DNA of 64,000 nucleotides from Leifsonia sp. TF02-11 (GCF_017565305.1 NZ_JAGEKP010000003.1:186001-250000), one strand, 5' to 3'. Shown: positions 40,214 through 50,765, numbered from the stretch's first letter. A program made the numbers and translations. Notes: generated by a model from the letters alone, not told the origin.

Positions 40214-40719
40214 GCGATACGTCCGGTCACGACGACATCGATCCCGCCGACGGTCGTCCGGAGTCCGAAGAGCAGCGGGCGGACCGCAACTGGAGCGAGA
40301 TCCTCCAAGAGTTGCGCGTGACGCAGACCGGCACCCAGCTCATCAGCGGCTTTCTGCTCGCCATCGCCTTCCAGCAGCGCTTCGGCTCGCTCGCTCCGCC
40401 CCAAGTGGCCTTCTATCTCGTCCTCGTCGTGCTCGCGGCGGGCTGCACCGCCCTCGGCCTCGCACCGGTCGCCCTGCACCGCCAGCTGTTCCGGCACCAC
40501 GAGAAGGTGCGGACGGTGGCCATCGCCAACCGGCTCCTGCGCGTCACGATCGCCCTGGTCGCCGTGCTCACTTCGGGAGTCGTCGCCTTCATCTTCGACG
40601 TGACGCTCGGCCTGGTGCCCGCTCTCGTCGCCGGGGCCGCACTCCTCGTCCTGCTCGCGCTGCTGCTTCTCGCCTTTCCGGCGCGCGTGCTCAGCCGGCT
40701 CCGCCGACCGCCGGCGTGA
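40210..40719 (+). CDS. DUF6328 membrane protein
   Basis: The 169-residue protein has an acidic N-terminal 35 residues and the conserved NWSEILQELRVTQTGTQLISGFLLAIAFQQRF segment. Four membrane helices include one followed by LAPVALHRQLFRHHEKV. The family is common in actinobacteria and uncharacterised. It starts in the stop of the previous gene and overlaps the converging gntR end by 29 bases. Confidence 0.8.
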   Translation: MSDTSGHDDIDPADGRPESEEQRADRNWSEILQELRVTQTGTQLISGFLLAIAFQQRFGSLAPPQVAFYLVLVVLAAGCTALGLAPVALHRQLFRHHEKVRTVAIANRLLRVTIALVAVLTSGVVAFIFDVTLGLVPALVAGAALLVLLALLLLAFPARVLSRLRRPPA

Positions 40720-41359
40720 GCGTCGCGGCGAGGTCGCTCAGAATCTGCTCCATCACCTCGATCGCCGACTCGTCGGAGGCCGCGAGAGCCCGGGTGAGCG
40801 CCAGCACGCGGTCGCGCGAGGCGGCAGCTGCGCCGACCTCGGAGAGCGCGACGTAGCGGACGAACCGCGGAAGCAGGGTCTCGATCGTCTCGGCGAGGAC
40901 ACGGTCGCGGATGCCGTCGAGGAAGGCGCTGGTGGTGCGCTGGAGAGCGTCGATCGGCGAGAAGACCGACTCCCGCTCGAGCCGTTCCGCGATCACGGTC
41001 AGCTCGAGCTCCGTGTCCACGTCGAGGTCGTCGAGCGATCGGCGGATCGCCGCGGGAAGCAGCAATCCCAGCACACCGATCACGCTGCCGGTCTCGGCGT
41101 CGTCCATCGGCGCGACCAGCGTGTATCGATTCGGCGCGGTGTGGATGAGGCCCACCTGGGAGAGCCGACTCATCGCCTCGCGCACCGGGGTCCGTGAGAC
41201 GCGGAGCGCTTCGGTGAGCTCAGCGTCCTTGAGTCGTTCGCCGGGAGCCAGGTCGCCGGCGACGATGCCGGCCAGAAGGATCGCGTAGACGTCGTTTCGG
41301 AGGAGGCGCCTGTCTGCCGCGAGCGAGGGGAACCGCGCGCGGAGTTCTTCGAGGGTCAT
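40691..41359 (-). CDS. GntR-family (FadR-type) transcriptional regulator
   Basis: The 222-residue protein has a winged helix with GDLAPGERLKDAELTEALRVSRTPVREAMSRLSQVGLI and a C-terminal helical FCD-like effector domain. It is divergent from a second, distinct GntR gene across an AT-rich 118-base gap. The ligand is unknown. Confidence 0.88.
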   Translation of the reverse strand: MTLEELRARFPSLAADRRLLRNDVYAILLAGIVAGDLAPGERLKDAELTEALRVSRTPVREAMSRLSQVGLIHTAPNRYTLVAPMDDAETGSVIGVLGLLLPAAIRRSLDDLDVDTELELTVIAERLERESVFSPIDALQRTTSAFLDGIRDRVLAETIETLLPRFVRYVALSEVGAAAASRDRVLALTRALAASDESAIEVMEQILSDLAATLTPAVGGAG

Positions 41360-41477
41360 AGAGGCTCGTTTCGTGAACTCAGTGTTTGCTCTGGTATATT
41401 TATAGTTTAGCAAGAGGAATCTGATCGCGGCAAACCGATCGTTCCACCCCCGATCCTTCCCCGAGGAGCCCGAAACC
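41360..41477. promoter_or_regulatory. Divergent promoter region of two GntR genes
   Basis: The gap holds GGTATATTTATAG (41391-41403), the most AT-rich run nearby, which could supply -10 boxes in both directions. Imperfect TTGCT and AGCAA half-sites flank it. Cross-regulation of the two regulators is plausible. Confidence 0.45.
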
Positions 41478-42128
41478 ATGCCGATGCCCACCGACCACGT
41501 CGCGCGAATCTCGCTGTCCGACGAGGCGTACGTCCGAATCGAGGCCGCCATCATGGATGGCACGCTCGAACCCGGCGAGCGACTCCGCGACTCCGACCTC
41601 GTCGAATGGCTCGGGATCTCGCGCACCCCCATCCGCCACGCGCTCGACCGACTGGCCGAGCAGGGCCTCGTCGAGATGGAGCGCAATCGCTTCACGCGCG
41701 TCGCCGCCTTCGACATCGTCGGCGTCCTCGAGTCCGTGCAGGTCGCCGGCGATCTCTGGGCCGGCGCCGCGCTGCGCGGTGTCTCGTCGTGGGAGGACGA
41801 CGACGACGATCTCATCGCCGACATTCAGACCGAGCTCGTCGAGGCGGCGACCAACGACGACACGGTCCGCTTCATCACGATCTTCGAGCACCTGGTCGTC
41901 GCCTTCGCGCGCATCGAGGGCAACAACGTCCGCATCCGGACCCTCGGCAACGTCCTCCCCCAGGTGCGGCGCCTCGGTCGCAAACTGCACGGGCGACTCG
42001 ACCCGCTGGTGGTCGCCCGTTTCACCCGCGAACTGCGCGAGGCAACGACGAAGCGTGACGGTCGTGCCGCTGTCACGCTCATCAACGACTACGTGACGCG
42101 GATCGGAGACGTCCTCTCCGGCCTCTGA
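41478..42128 (+). CDS. GntR-family transcriptional regulator, second copy type
   Basis: The 216-residue protein has the GntR helix-turn-helix (LEPGERLRDSDLVEWLGISRTPIRHALDRLAEQGLVEM) and an FCD-like C-terminal domain with an unusual acidic run WEDDDDDLIAD. It is only distantly like its divergent neighbour, so it is not a recent duplicate. No target gene follows it directly. Confidence 0.87.
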   Translation: MPMPTDHVARISLSDEAYVRIEAAIMDGTLEPGERLRDSDLVEWLGISRTPIRHALDRLAEQGLVEMERNRFTRVAAFDIVGVLESVQVAGDLWAGAALRGVSSWEDDDDDLIADIQTELVEAATNDDTVRFITIFEHLVVAFARIEGNNVRIRTLGNVLPQVRRLGRKLHGRLDPLVVARFTRELREATTKRDGRAAVTLINDYVTRIGDVLSGL

Positions 42129-42257
42129 CACTCCGTGACACCACGGGCGCCGATATCCGTGACAGCCCGGATGCCAGCCCCTCGCCTCACGTCCTACCGT
42201 GGAGACACGCTCGGCCAGGGGGATGCCCAGCACGGGGAAATGTCCAGGGGGGACAGA

Positions 42258-42290
42258 AAGAAGGCCGGTCCCGATGGGACCGGCCTTCTT
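42258..42290. terminator. Bidirectional terminator after importer copy 1
   Basis: AAGAAGGCCGGTCCC pairs perfectly over 15 bp with GGGACCGGCCTTCTT around a 3-base loop. It lies just after the binding-protein stop and, on the plus strand, after gntR; with A and T runs at the ends it works both ways. Confidence 0.85.
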
Positions 42291-42308
42291 CGCGTGCTCA
42301 GCTGCGGA

Positions 42309-43400
42309 CTACTTGGTCAGCGGCTCCAGGGTCGGGTCGTTGGCGTACGCCTCCGCCGCGTTCTCCTTGGTGACGATGACCGGCTTCAGCAGGAAGGCCG
42401 GAACGATCTTCACGCCGTTGTTGTAGGACTTGTCGTCGTTCGTGGCCGGCTTCTTGCCCTGCTGCAGGTCCTTGACCATGTCGATGGCCTGCTTGACCAG
42501 GTTGCGGGTGTCCTTGTTGATGGTCGAGTACTGCTCGCCCGCCATGATGGACTTGACCGACTCGGCCTCCGAGTCCTGACCGGTGACGACCGGGATCGGC
42601 TTGCCGGCGCCCTTCACCGAGGTGATGATGGCGCGCGCGAGGGTGTCGTTCGGCGACAGGACGCCGTCCAGCTCGGTCGAGCCGTAGCTGCCCGCGAGGA
42701 GGGTGTCCATGCGGTTCTGCGCGTTCAACGGCAGCCAGCCCTGGGTCGCGGTGGCCTTGAGCTCGGTCTGCTTGGAGACGACCGTCAGCGTGCCGTCGTC
42801 GATCTTCGGCTGCAGGACCTTCATGGCGCCGTCGAAGAAGACCTTCGAGTTGGCGTCGTCGGGCGAGCCGGAGAACAGCTCGATGTTGTACTTGGTCTTG
42901 CCCGGGTACTTGGCCTTCATGCCGTCGAGGAGGGCCTGGCCCTGAAGCTCGCCGACCTTCTCGTTGTCGTACGCGACGTAGTAGTCGACGTTCTTCGAGT
43001 TGAGGATGAGGCGGTCGTACGCGATGACCGTCGCACCGGCGTCGTGCGCGGCCTGGGCCTGAGCGGTCAGCTGGCCGCCGTCGACGGCGCCGATGATGAT
43101 GACCTTGGCGCCGTTGGTGATCATCGACTGGATCTGCGACTGCTGGTCCGAGACACCGGAGCCACCGGCGTACTGCACGTCGCCCTTGAAGCCGGCCGCC
43201 TTCAGGCCGTCGGTGAACAGGCCACCGGCGAGCACCCAGTTCTCCGACGTCTTGGTCGGGAGGGCGACGCCGATCGTCGCGTCCTTGGCGAAGCCGGACG
43301 CCGTCGAGCTTCCGCTGGAGCCGTCACGGCTCGAGCAGCCCGACAGGGCCAGCGCGGCGGCAGCTGCGACAGCCACTGTCGCGAGTGCGAATTTGCGCAT
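42309..43400 (-). CDS. chvE: Multiple-monosaccharide ABC transporter binding lipoprotein, copy 1
   Basis: The 363-residue protein has a lipobox LALSGC (C22) and a periplasmic-binding fold of the ChvE/XylF type: KDATIGVALPTKTSENW, AKVIIIGAVDGGQL, VIAYDRLI, LFSGSPDDANSKVF, GVLSPNDTLARAI and PVVTGQDSEAESVKSI. It binds aldoses such as xylose, glucose or galactose outside the membrane. It is the last gene of its operon, unlike the binding-protein-first order of chvE-gguAB. Copy 2 at 46589 is a close paralogue; the sugar may differ. Confidence 0.92.
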   Translation of the reverse strand: MRKFALATVAVAAAAALALSGCSSRDGSSGSSTASGFAKDATIGVALPTKTSENWVLAGGLFTDGLKAAGFKGDVQYAGGSGVSDQQSQIQSMITNGAKVIIIGAVDGGQLTAQAQAAHDAGATVIAYDRLILNSKNVDYYVAYDNEKVGELQGQALLDGMKAKYPGKTKYNIELFSGSPDDANSKVFFDGAMKVLQPKIDDGTLTVVSKQTELKATATQGWLPLNAQNRMDTLLAGSYGSTELDGVLSPNDTLARAIITSVKGAGKPIPVVTGQDSEAESVKSIMAGEQYSTINKDTRNLVKQAIDMVKDLQQGKKPATNDDKSYNNGVKIVPAFLLKPVIVTKENAAEAYANDPTLEPLTK

Positions 43401-43453
43401 TGCATTCTCTTTCTGTGGTTGGGATGGTGCAGGTTTGCAGGACGAAGTGCTGG

Positions 43454-44803
43454 TCAGGAGGTGAGGGAGCGCGAGGAGTCCTCGGCCGGGTCCGCGGTGG
43501 GGACGACGGCCGGCTGCTCGGCTCCTGCGGCATCCGCGGTGCGCTCCGTGCGGTCACGGCCGCCGAAGAGACGCCCGATCAACGACGGGCCGCCGCGGCG
43601 GTGCGAGTAGACGTCGATCCCCACCGCGATCAGCAGAACGAGGCCCTTGATGATCTGGACCTTGTCGCTGGTCACACCGAGCAACTGCAGACCGTTGTTG
43701 AGCACCGCGATGACCAGACCTCCGACGATGGAACCGGCGACCGTGCCGATTCCGCCCGAAACCGCTGCGCCACCGATGAAGACGGCGGCGATCGCGTCGA
43801 GCTCCCAGCCCAGACCGTCCTGCGGGCCGGACGAGACCGAGCGGGCCACGGCGATCATGCCGGCCAGTGCGGCGAGCACCGACATGTTCATCATCACGTA
43901 GAAGTTGACGCGCTTGATCTTCACGCCGGAGAGCTCGGCCGCGTGCGAGTTGCCGCCGACCGCGTAGATGTGGCGACCGAAGATCGTGTTCCGGGTGACG
44001 AACGAGTAGAGGATCACCAGGACGCCCAGGATGATGCCCGACACCGGGAAGGAGGTCCCCACCCGGCCGCCCGCGAAGAGGAACGTCGCGTAGATGACCA
44101 CGGCGTCGAGCACGACGACCTTGAAGACGCTCACCCACAGCGGCGCCTTGTCCGAGCCCATCTTCGTCTGGTTGCGGCGGGTCCGCGCCTCGAGCAGCGC
44201 GATGACGACGGCGATGATCAGACCCAGCAGCAGAGTGGAGTTGTTGAATCCGGTGTCCGGCCCCCACTCGGGAAGGAACCCCCCACCGATGAACGTGAAG
44301 TCGTCGGGGACCGGGATGGTGTTGGCGTTTCCGATCAGCTGGTTGAGGCCGCGGAAGATCAGCATGCCGGCGAGGGTGACGATGAACGCGGGGACGCCGA
44401 CGTATGCGACCCACCATCCCTGCCAGGCGCCGATGACCACACCGACGAGCAGGCCGAGCACGATGGCGACGGGCCACGGGAAGTGCCATTCGGTCATCGA
44501 CTTGGCGACGATGATGCCGACCAGGGCCGCCACCGATCCGACCGAGAGGTCGATGTGGCCGGCGATGATCACCATCACCATGCCGATCGCCAGCACCAGA
44601 ACGTAGACGTTCTGGTTGACCAGGTTGATCAGGTTCACCGACTCGAGCGTCTTGCCGCCGGTCAGGATCTCGAACAGCACGATGATGACGACGAGGGCGC
44701 CGAGGATGCCGAACTGTCGCCCGGTGGACTGGCCGCCGCCGAACATCTTGCCGAGGTCGCGGATCCCTCCGGACTTCTTCTTCTCTGCGATCTGAGTGGT
44801 CAT
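43454..44803 (-). CDS. mmsB: Multiple-monosaccharide ABC transporter permease, copy 1
   Basis: The 449-residue BPD_transp_2 permease has a cytoplasmic N-terminus, about ten membrane helices, and family motifs [38 protein letters not shown] and [23 protein letters not shown]. The C-terminal tail (about 40 residues) is hydrophilic. The start overlaps the ATPase stop by one base (TAATG). A 167-base stretch (43614-43780) is identical to copy 2. Confidence 0.92.
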   Translation of the reverse strand: MTTQIAEKKKSGGIRDLGKMFGGGQSTGRQFGILGALVVIIVLFEILTGGKTLESVNLINLVNQNVYVLVLAIGMVMVIIAGHIDLSVGSVAALVGIIVAKSMTEWHFPWPVAIVLGLLVGVVIGAWQGWWVAYVGVPAFIVTLAGMLIFRGLNQLIGNANTIPVPDDFTFIGGGFLPEWGPDTGFNNSTLLLGLIIAVVIALLEARTRRNQTKMGSDKAPLWVSVFKVVVLDAVVIYATFLFAGGRVGTSFPVSGIILGVLVILYSFVTRNTIFGRHIYAVGGNSHAAELSGVKIKRVNFYVMMNMSVLAALAGMIAVARSVSSGPQDGLGWELDAIAAVFIGGAAVSGGIGTVAGSIVGGLVIAVLNNGLQLLGVTSDKVQIIKGLVLLIAVGIDVYSHRRGGPSLIGRLFGGRDRTERTADAAGAEQPAVVPTADPAEDSSRSLTS

Positions 44804-46365
44804 TATCGGGAACTACCCTTCGTGGCGGGGCTCTTCGTGGCGGAGGTCATGCTCTTGAGGAGCGTTTCGGGGGTGGCTTCGCTGATGGGAAGCTCGTTGG
44901 TGATCTGGCCCTCGAAGATCGTGTAGATGCGGTCCGAGATGCCGAGGAGCTCCGGCAGCTCCGAGGAGATGACGATGACGCCCTTCCCCTGGGCCGCGAG
45001 AGCCTGGATGATGCCGTAGATCTCGTACTTGGCGCCGACGTCGATGCCGCGCGTGGGCTCGTCGAGGATGAGGATGTCGGGGTCGGTGAACATCCACTTG
45101 GCCAGCACGACCTTCTGCTGATTGCCGCCGGACAGCGTGGCGACGCCGCGGTCGACATCGGGAGTCTTGATCCGGAGGCTCTTGCGGTACTCCTCCGCGA
45201 CCGCGTACTCCTGCTGGTCGTTCACGACCCCGCGCTTGGCGATCTTCTTCAGCTTCGCCGCGACGATCGACTGCTTGATGTCGTCGAGGAGGTTCAGCCC
45301 GAGCACCTTCCGGTCCTCGCTCACGTAGGCCAGGCCGTTGTCGATCGCCTCGGAGACGTTGCGGACCTGGATCTGCTTGCCGTCTTTGTAGATCTCGCCC
45401 GAGACGAAGGTGCCGTAGGATCGGCCGAACACGCTCATGGCGAGCTCGGTGCGCCCGGCGCCCATCAGCCCGGCGAACCCGACGATCTCGCCGCGGCGGA
45501 CCGTGAAGCTCGAGTTCTTCACGACGAGCCGTTCGGCGATCTGCGGGTGCTGGACGACCCAGTCGCGCACCTCGAAGAAGACCTCGCCGATCTCGGGCGT
45601 GCGCTCGGGGAACCGGCTCTCGAGCGTGCGGCCGACCATCCCGCGGATGATTCGGTCCTCGTCGACGCCGTCGCCCTTGACGTTGAGCGTCTCGATCGCA
45701 CGACCATCGCGGATGATGGTGATCTCGTCGGAGACCTTCTCGATCTCGTTGAGCTTGTGGCTGATGATGATCGAGCTGACGCCCTTGTGCTTCAGCCCGA
45801 CGATCAGGTCGAGGAGGTGAGCCGACTCCGCCTCGTTGAGGGCGGCGGTGGGCTCGTCGAGGATCAAGAGCTTGACGTCCTTGTTCAGAGCCTTGGCGAT
45901 CTCCACCAACTGCTGCTTGCCCACGCCGATGTTCTTGATCTGGGTGTCCGGGTCATCGCTCAGGCCGACGCGCGCGAGCAACTCGACGGCACGGCGCTTG
46001 GCCTCGCCCCAGTTGATGACGCCGCCGCGCCCGGGCTCGTTGCCGAGGAAGATGTTCTCGGTGATCGAGAGCTCGGGGATCAACGCGAGCTCTTGGTGGA
46101 TGATCACGATGCCGCGCTGCTCGGAGGACTTGATGTCCTTGAAGCGCATGACCTCGCCCTGGTAGACGATGTCTCCGCTGTAGGTACCGTAGGGATACAC
46201 GCCCGACAGGACCTTCATCAGCGTGGACTTGCCCGCGCCGTTCTCCCCGCAGATAGCGTGGATCTCGTTCGCGTGAACGGTGAGGGAGACGTCCTCGAGC
46301 GCCTTCACGCCCGGGAACTCTTTCGTGATGGCGCGCATCTGCAGGATGACTGCGTTCGACGGCAT
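44803..46365 (-). CDS. mmsA: Multiple-monosaccharide ABC transporter ATPase, copy 1
   Basis: The 520-residue protein has two fused ATPase domains, as in XylG/MglA/GguA. Domain 1 has Walker [21 protein letters not shown] and [12 protein letters not shown]. Domain 2 has signature [14 protein letters not shown] and [20 protein letters not shown], with a degenerate Walker A ([10 protein letters not shown]), which is normal here. It powers the adjacent permease. AAGGAG precedes the ATG. Confidence 0.94.
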   Translation of the reverse strand: MPSNAVILQMRAITKEFPGVKALEDVSLTVHANEIHAICGENGAGKSTLMKVLSGVYPYGTYSGDIVYQGEVMRFKDIKSSEQRGIVIIHQELALIPELSITENIFLGNEPGRGGVINWGEAKRRAVELLARVGLSDDPDTQIKNIGVGKQQLVEIAKALNKDVKLLILDEPTAALNEAESAHLLDLIVGLKHKGVSSIIISHKLNEIEKVSDEITIIRDGRAIETLNVKGDGVDEDRIIRGMVGRTLESRFPERTPEIGEVFFEVRDWVVQHPQIAERLVVKNSSFTVRRGEIVGFAGLMGAGRTELAMSVFGRSYGTFVSGEIYKDGKQIQVRNVSEAIDNGLAYVSEDRKVLGLNLLDDIKQSIVAAKLKKIAKRGVVNDQQEYAVAEEYRKSLRIKTPDVDRGVATLSGGNQQKVVLAKWMFTDPDILILDEPTRGIDVGAKYEIYGIIQALAAQGKGVIVISSELPELLGISDRIYTIFEGQITNELPISEATPETLLKSMTSATKSPATKGSSR

Positions 46366-46588
46366 CGTCGCTCCTTGGTGTGATGTACAGGGTGGTCTGG
46401 TGCGTGCGCGAGGTTCGGCTTGCGCCTAAGTAGTAAACGCTAAATTCAGTCTTGGCGTCAAATAGTGAAGACAACAGATCGATAACGGTCAGGCAGACCG
46501 CACGGTACACCGAGGGCGGGCAGTGGCCCACTGGACACGAAGAAGGCCGGTCCCCAACGGGACCGGCCTTCGCGGCTGAGCGGTTCGA
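46366..46588. promoter_or_regulatory. Junction between importer copies: promoter of copy 1, end of copy 2
   Basis: From right to left on the minus strand this holds the terminator of copy 2 (46542-46571), then an AT-rich patch around 46430-46480 (AAGTAGTAAACGC) that should carry the promoter of copy 1. The patch has no sequence in common with the region upstream of copy 2 at 50744, so the two operons may be controlled differently. Confidence 0.5.
46542..46571 (-). terminator. Terminator after importer copy 2
   Basis: GAAGGCCGGTCCC pairs perfectly with GGGACCGGCCTTC around CAAC. The stem shares its core GGCCGGTCCC with the copy 1 terminator, so the duplication included it. Confidence 0.85.
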
Positions 46589-47680
46589 CTACTTGGTGAG
46601 GGGTGCCAGGAGGGGGTCGTTCGCGTACGCTTCCGCTGCGTTCTCCCTGGTCACGATGAGCGGCGTCAACAGATAGGCGGGGACGATCCGGGCTCCGTTG
46701 TCGTACGACGTGTCGTCGTTGATCTCGGGCTTCTTGCCCTGCTGGAGGTCCTTCACCATCGCGATCGCCTGGTCTACCAGCTTTCGGGTGTCCTTGTTGA
46801 TGGTCGAGAACTGCTCGCCCGCCATGATCGACTTGACCGATTGGGCTTCGGAATCCTGGCCGGTGACGACGGGGATCGGCTTGCCCGTGCTGCGCACCGA
46901 GGTGATGATTCCCCGGGCGAGGGTGTCGTTCGGAGACAGCACGCCGTGGAGCTCGGTGGAGCTGTAGTTGGCCGCGAGCAGCGTGTCCATTCGGTTCTGC
47001 GCGTTCTGGCCCGACCAGCCCTGCGTCGCGGTGGCCTTGATGTCGGTCTGACCGGAGACGACGCGAAGAGTGCCGTCGTCGATCTTCGGCTGCAGGATCT
47101 TCATGGCGCCCCGCCAGAAGACCTTGGAGTTCGCGTCGTCGGGGGACCCGGAGAACAGCTCGATGTTCCACGGCTTCACGCCGGGAAACCGCTTGGCCAG
47201 CCCATCGAGCAGGGACTGGCCCTGCAGCTCCCCGACCTTCTCGTTGTCGTACGCGACGTAGTAGTCGACGTACTTCGAGTTGATGATGAGGCGGTCGTAG
47301 GCGATCACGACCGCGCCCGCGTCGTGCGCGGCTTTGGTCTGCGCGGTCAGCTGTCCTCCGTCGACCGAGCCGATGATGATGACCTTCGCCCCCTTGGTGA
47401 TCATCGACTGGATCTGCGACTGCTGATCCGCGACCAGGCTGGTGCCGCCGGCGTATTGCACGTCTCCCGTGAATCCGGCCTTCTTGAGTCCGTCCGTGAA
47501 GAGGCCGCCCGCGAGGACGAAGTTCTCGGACGTCTTGCTCGGGAGGGCGACGCCGATCGTCGCGTCCTTGGCGAAGCCTGCCTCCGCCGTCGTCGAAGCG
47601 CCGGTTCGGGTGGAGCAGCCCGACAGGGCGAGGGTCGCGGCAGCGGCGATGGCGACCGTCATGAGTGCGAGTTTGCGCAT
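46589..47680 (-). CDS. chvE: Multiple-monosaccharide ABC transporter binding lipoprotein, copy 2
   Basis: The 363-residue protein has lipobox LALSGC (C22) and the same motifs as copy 1 (VIAYDRLIINSKYVDYYVAYDNEKVGELQGQ region, LFSGSPDDANSKVF, SPNDTLARGI, GQDSEAQSVKSI). The differences concentrate after the signal peptide and in lobe-surface segments (for example LDGLAKRFPGVKPWN against LDGMKAKYPGKTKYN). It may have drifted in sugar range. It ends its operon before a terminator. Confidence 0.92.
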   Translation of the reverse strand: MRKLALMTVAIAAAATLALSGCSTRTGASTTAEAGFAKDATIGVALPSKTSENFVLAGGLFTDGLKKAGFTGDVQYAGGTSLVADQQSQIQSMITKGAKVIIIGSVDGGQLTAQTKAAHDAGAVVIAYDRLIINSKYVDYYVAYDNEKVGELQGQSLLDGLAKRFPGVKPWNIELFSGSPDDANSKVFWRGAMKILQPKIDDGTLRVVSGQTDIKATATQGWSGQNAQNRMDTLLAANYSSTELHGVLSPNDTLARGIITSVRSTGKPIPVVTGQDSEAQSVKSIMAGEQFSTINKDTRKLVDQAIAMVKDLQQGKKPEINDDTSYDNGARIVPAYLLTPLIVTRENAAEAYANDPLLAPLTK

Positions 47681-47729
47681 TCTGTAGTTCCTTCTGGTGT
47701 GCGGTGCGTCGTCGTGGACGGCGCAGGAA

Positions 47730-49112
47730 TCAGGTGGTCAACGACCGGGAGGAGTCCTCTGCGGGCTCCGAGCTGGGGACGACCGCCGGCTGCTCGGCCG
47801 CAGCGGAGTCGGCCGCGGCGGTCCGGCCGCCTCCGCCGAACAGGCGCCCGATCAACGAGGGGCCGCCACGACGGTGCGAGTAGACATCGATCCCCACCGC
47901 GATCAGCAGAACGAGGCCCTTGATGATCTGGACCTTGTCGCTGGTCACACCGAGCAACTGCAGACCGTTGTTGAGCACCGCGATGACCAGACCTCCGACG
48001 ATGGAACCGGCGACCGTGCCGATTCCGCCCGAAACCGCTGCGCCACCGATGAACACCGCGGCGATCGCGTCCAGCTCCCAGCCGATGCCGTCCTGCGGGC
48101 CCGAGGAGACCGAGCGGGCGACAGCGATCATGCCGGCCAGGGCGGCGAGCACCGACATGTTCATCATCACGAAGAAGTTGACGCGCTTGATCTTCACGCC
48201 GGAGAGCTCGGCGGCGTGCGCATTGCCGCCGACCGCGTAGACATGCCGGCCGAAGATGGTGCTGCGGGTCACGAACGAATACAGGATGATCAGGACGCCG
48301 AGGATGATGCCGGAGACCGGGAACGACGTGCCGACGCGACCGCCGCCGAACAGCAGCGTGGCGTAGATGACCACGGCGCCGAACATGATGACCTTGAAGA
48401 CGCTCACCCACAGCGGCGCCTTCTCTGCACCCGTCGCGGTCTGGTTGCGACGCGCGCGGACCTCGAGCAGAGCGATCGCGACCGCGACCACCAACCCGAG
48501 CAGCAGGGTCGAGTTGTTGTAGCCCGTGTCCGGTCCCCATTCCGGCAGGAAGCCGCCGCCGATGAAGGTGAACTCCTCGGGGACCGGGATGGTGTTGGCG
48601 TTTCCGATCAGCTGGTTGAGGCCACGGAAGATCAGCATGCCGGCGAGGGTGACGATGAACGCGGGGACGCCGACATACGCGACCCACCATCCCTGCCAGG
48701 CACCGATCACGATACCGACGAGCAGACCCAACAGGATGGCCATGGGCCAGGGCAGCTGCCATTCGGTCATCGAGGTGGCGACGATGATGCCCACGACGGC
48801 GGCGACCGATCCGACCGAGAGGTCGATGTGGCCGGCGATGATCACCATCACCATGCCGATGGCCAGGATCAGCACGTAGGCGTTCTGGTTGACCAGGTTG
48901 ATCAGGTTGACCGGGTCGAGCGTCTTGCCTCCGGTGAGGACCTGGAAAAGCAGGACGATGACGACGAGGGCGCCGAGGATGCCGAACTGCCGTCCCTTCG
49001 ACTGGCCTCCGCCGAACATCATTCCGAGATCGCGGATCCCGCCGGAACGCTTGGTGGCGGGCTTTTGTGTCGTCCGGGGGGTCTGTGTCGTCCCGGGGGT
49101 CTGTGTCGTCAT
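47730..49112 (-). CDS. mmsB: Multiple-monosaccharide ABC transporter permease, copy 2
   Basis: The 460-residue paralogue of the 43454 permease has the same helices and motifs ([31 protein letters not shown]). It differs at the N-terminus, where a short Thr-Gln-Pro repeat ([17 protein letters not shown]) replaces the copy 1 sequence, and in the C-terminal tail. It overlaps the ATPase stop by 4 bases (ATGA), while copy 1 overlaps by one base. Confidence 0.92.
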   Translation of the reverse strand: MTTQTPGTTQTPRTTQKPATKRSGGIRDLGMMFGGGQSKGRQFGILGALVVIVLLFQVLTGGKTLDPVNLINLVNQNAYVLILAIGMVMVIIAGHIDLSVGSVAAVVGIIVATSMTEWQLPWPMAILLGLLVGIVIGAWQGWWVAYVGVPAFIVTLAGMLIFRGLNQLIGNANTIPVPEEFTFIGGGFLPEWGPDTGYNNSTLLLGLVVAVAIALLEVRARRNQTATGAEKAPLWVSVFKVIMFGAVVIYATLLFGGGRVGTSFPVSGIILGVLIILYSFVTRSTIFGRHVYAVGGNAHAAELSGVKIKRVNFFVMMNMSVLAALAGMIAVARSVSSGPQDGIGWELDAIAAVFIGGAAVSGGIGTVAGSIVGGLVIAVLNNGLQLLGVTSDKVQIIKGLVLLIAVGIDVYSHRRGGPSLIGRLFGGGGRTAAADSAAAEQPAVVPSSEPAEDSSRSLTT

Positions 49113-50659
49113 CGGATCGCTGCCTTCTTCTCGGCGGATGTCATGCTTTTCAGGAGCAGCTCGGGGCTGGCCTCCGCGATGGGGAACTCGTTGGTGATCT
49201 GGCCCTCGAAGATCGTGTAGATGCGATCGGAGATCCCCAACAGCTCCGGCAGTTCGGAGGAGATGACGATGACACCCTTCCCCTGGGCCGCCAGCTGCTG
49301 GATGATGCCGTAGATCTCGTACTTGGCGCCGACGTCGATGCCGCGCGTGGGCTCGTCGAGGATGAGGATGTCGGGGTCGGTGAACATCCACTTGGCCAGC
49401 ACGACCTTCTGCTGGTTGCCGCCCGAGAGCGTGCTGACGCCGCGGTCCACGTCAGGGCTCTTGATCCGCAGGCTCGTGCGATACTCCTCGGCGACCGCGT
49501 ACTCTGCGCGGTCATCGACGACGCCGCGAGCGGCGATCTTCTTCAGCTTCGCCGCGACGATCGACTGCTTGATGTCGTCGAGGAGGTTGAGCCCCAGCAC
49601 CTTCCGGTCCTCCGAGACGTACGCGAGACCGTTGTCGATCGCCTCGGAGACGGTGCGCACCCGGATCCGGCGTCCGTCTTTGTACAGTTCTCCGGAGATG
49701 AAGGTGCCGTAGGACCGGCCGAACACGCTCATCGCGAGCTCGGTGCGCCCGGCGCCCATCAGCCCGGCGAACCCGACGATCTCACCCCGTCGCACGGTGA
49801 AGCTCGAGTTCTTGACCACGAGCCGGTCAGGGACCTGCGGATGCTGGACGACCCAGTCGCGCACCTCGAAGAAGACCTCGCCGATGTTCGGGGTGTATTC
49901 CGGGAACCGGCTCTCGAGCGTGCGGCCGACCATTCCGCGGATGATGCGATCCTCGTCGACGCCGTCGCCCTCGACGTTGAGCGTCTCGATGGAGCGGCCG
50001 TCTCGGATGATCGTGATCTCGTCGGCCACGCGTTCGATCTCGTTGAGCTTGTGGCTGATGATGATCGAGCTGACGCCCTTGTGCTTCAGCCCGACGATCA
50101 AGTCGAGCAGATGCTCGGACTCCGCCTCGTTCAGCGCAGCGGTCGGCTCGTCGAGGATCAGCAGCTTGACGTCCTTGTTCAGAGCCTTCGCGATCTCCAC
50201 CAACTGCTGCTTGCTCACCCCGATGTTCTTGATCTGCGTGGCCGGGTCGTCGGCGAGCCCCACACGGGCGAGGAGTTCCGTCGCGCGCCTCTTCGCCGCG
50301 TTCCAGTCGATCACGCCGCCGCGGCCCGGCTCGTTGCCGAGGAAGATGTTCTCGGTGATCGAGAGCTCGGGGATCAACGCCAGTTCTTGGTGGATGATGA
50401 CGATGCCGCGCTGCTCGGACGACTTGATGTCTTTGAAGCGCATGACCTCCCCCTGGTAGACGATGTCGCCCGAGTACGAGCCGAAGGGGTAGACCCCGGA
50501 CAGGACCTTCATCAGAGTCGACTTGCCCGCACCGTTCTCTCCGCAGATCGCGTGGATCTCGTTCGTGCGGACGGTGAGGGCGACGTCCTCGAGCGCCTTC
50601 ACCCCGGGGAACTCCTTGGTGATGGCGCGCATCTGCAGGATGACTGCGTTCGACGGCAT
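49109..50659 (-). CDS. mmsA: Multiple-monosaccharide ABC transporter ATPase, copy 2
   Basis: The 516-residue double ATPase is nearly the same as copy 1, with [34 protein letters not shown] and [15 protein letters not shown]. The first 50 codons and the leader ATCGTCGCTCCTT before the ATG are also shared. The C-terminus is shorter (EKKAAIR instead of the copy 1 [11 protein letters not shown]). It is first in its operon behind the ROK gene at 50850. Confidence 0.94.
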   Translation of the reverse strand: MPSNAVILQMRAITKEFPGVKALEDVALTVRTNEIHAICGENGAGKSTLMKVLSGVYPFGSYSGDIVYQGEVMRFKDIKSSEQRGIVIIHQELALIPELSITENIFLGNEPGRGGVIDWNAAKRRATELLARVGLADDPATQIKNIGVSKQQLVEIAKALNKDVKLLILDEPTAALNEAESEHLLDLIVGLKHKGVSSIIISHKLNEIERVADEITIIRDGRSIETLNVEGDGVDEDRIIRGMVGRTLESRFPEYTPNIGEVFFEVRDWVVQHPQVPDRLVVKNSSFTVRRGEIVGFAGLMGAGRTELAMSVFGRSYGTFISGELYKDGRRIRVRTVSEAIDNGLAYVSEDRKVLGLNLLDDIKQSIVAAKLKKIAARGVVDDRAEYAVAEEYRTSLRIKSPDVDRGVSTLSGGNQQKVVLAKWMFTDPDILILDEPTRGIDVGAKYEIYGIIQQLAAQGKGVIVISSELPELLGISDRIYTIFEGQITNEFPIAEASPELLLKSMTSAEKKAAIR

Positions 50660-50743
50660 CGTCGCTCCTTGATCGTGGTCGGGCCGGATGCGGGTGTGCG
50701 TGATCGCGCCGTGCGGGCGACGCGATGTCAATGTTACCGCCAA

Positions 50744-50765
50744 ATATCGATGCTTACATATCGAT
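50744..50765. promoter_or_regulatory. Direct repeat ATATCGAT before importer copy 2
   Basis: ATATCGAT occurs at 50744-50751 and 50758-50765, 14 bases apart, in an AT-rich patch between the ROK stop and the mmsA start. Overlapping CGAT/ATCG half-sites give weak dyad symmetry. It is a candidate ROK or promoter element. The rest of the 190-base gap shows no gene. Confidence 0.45.
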
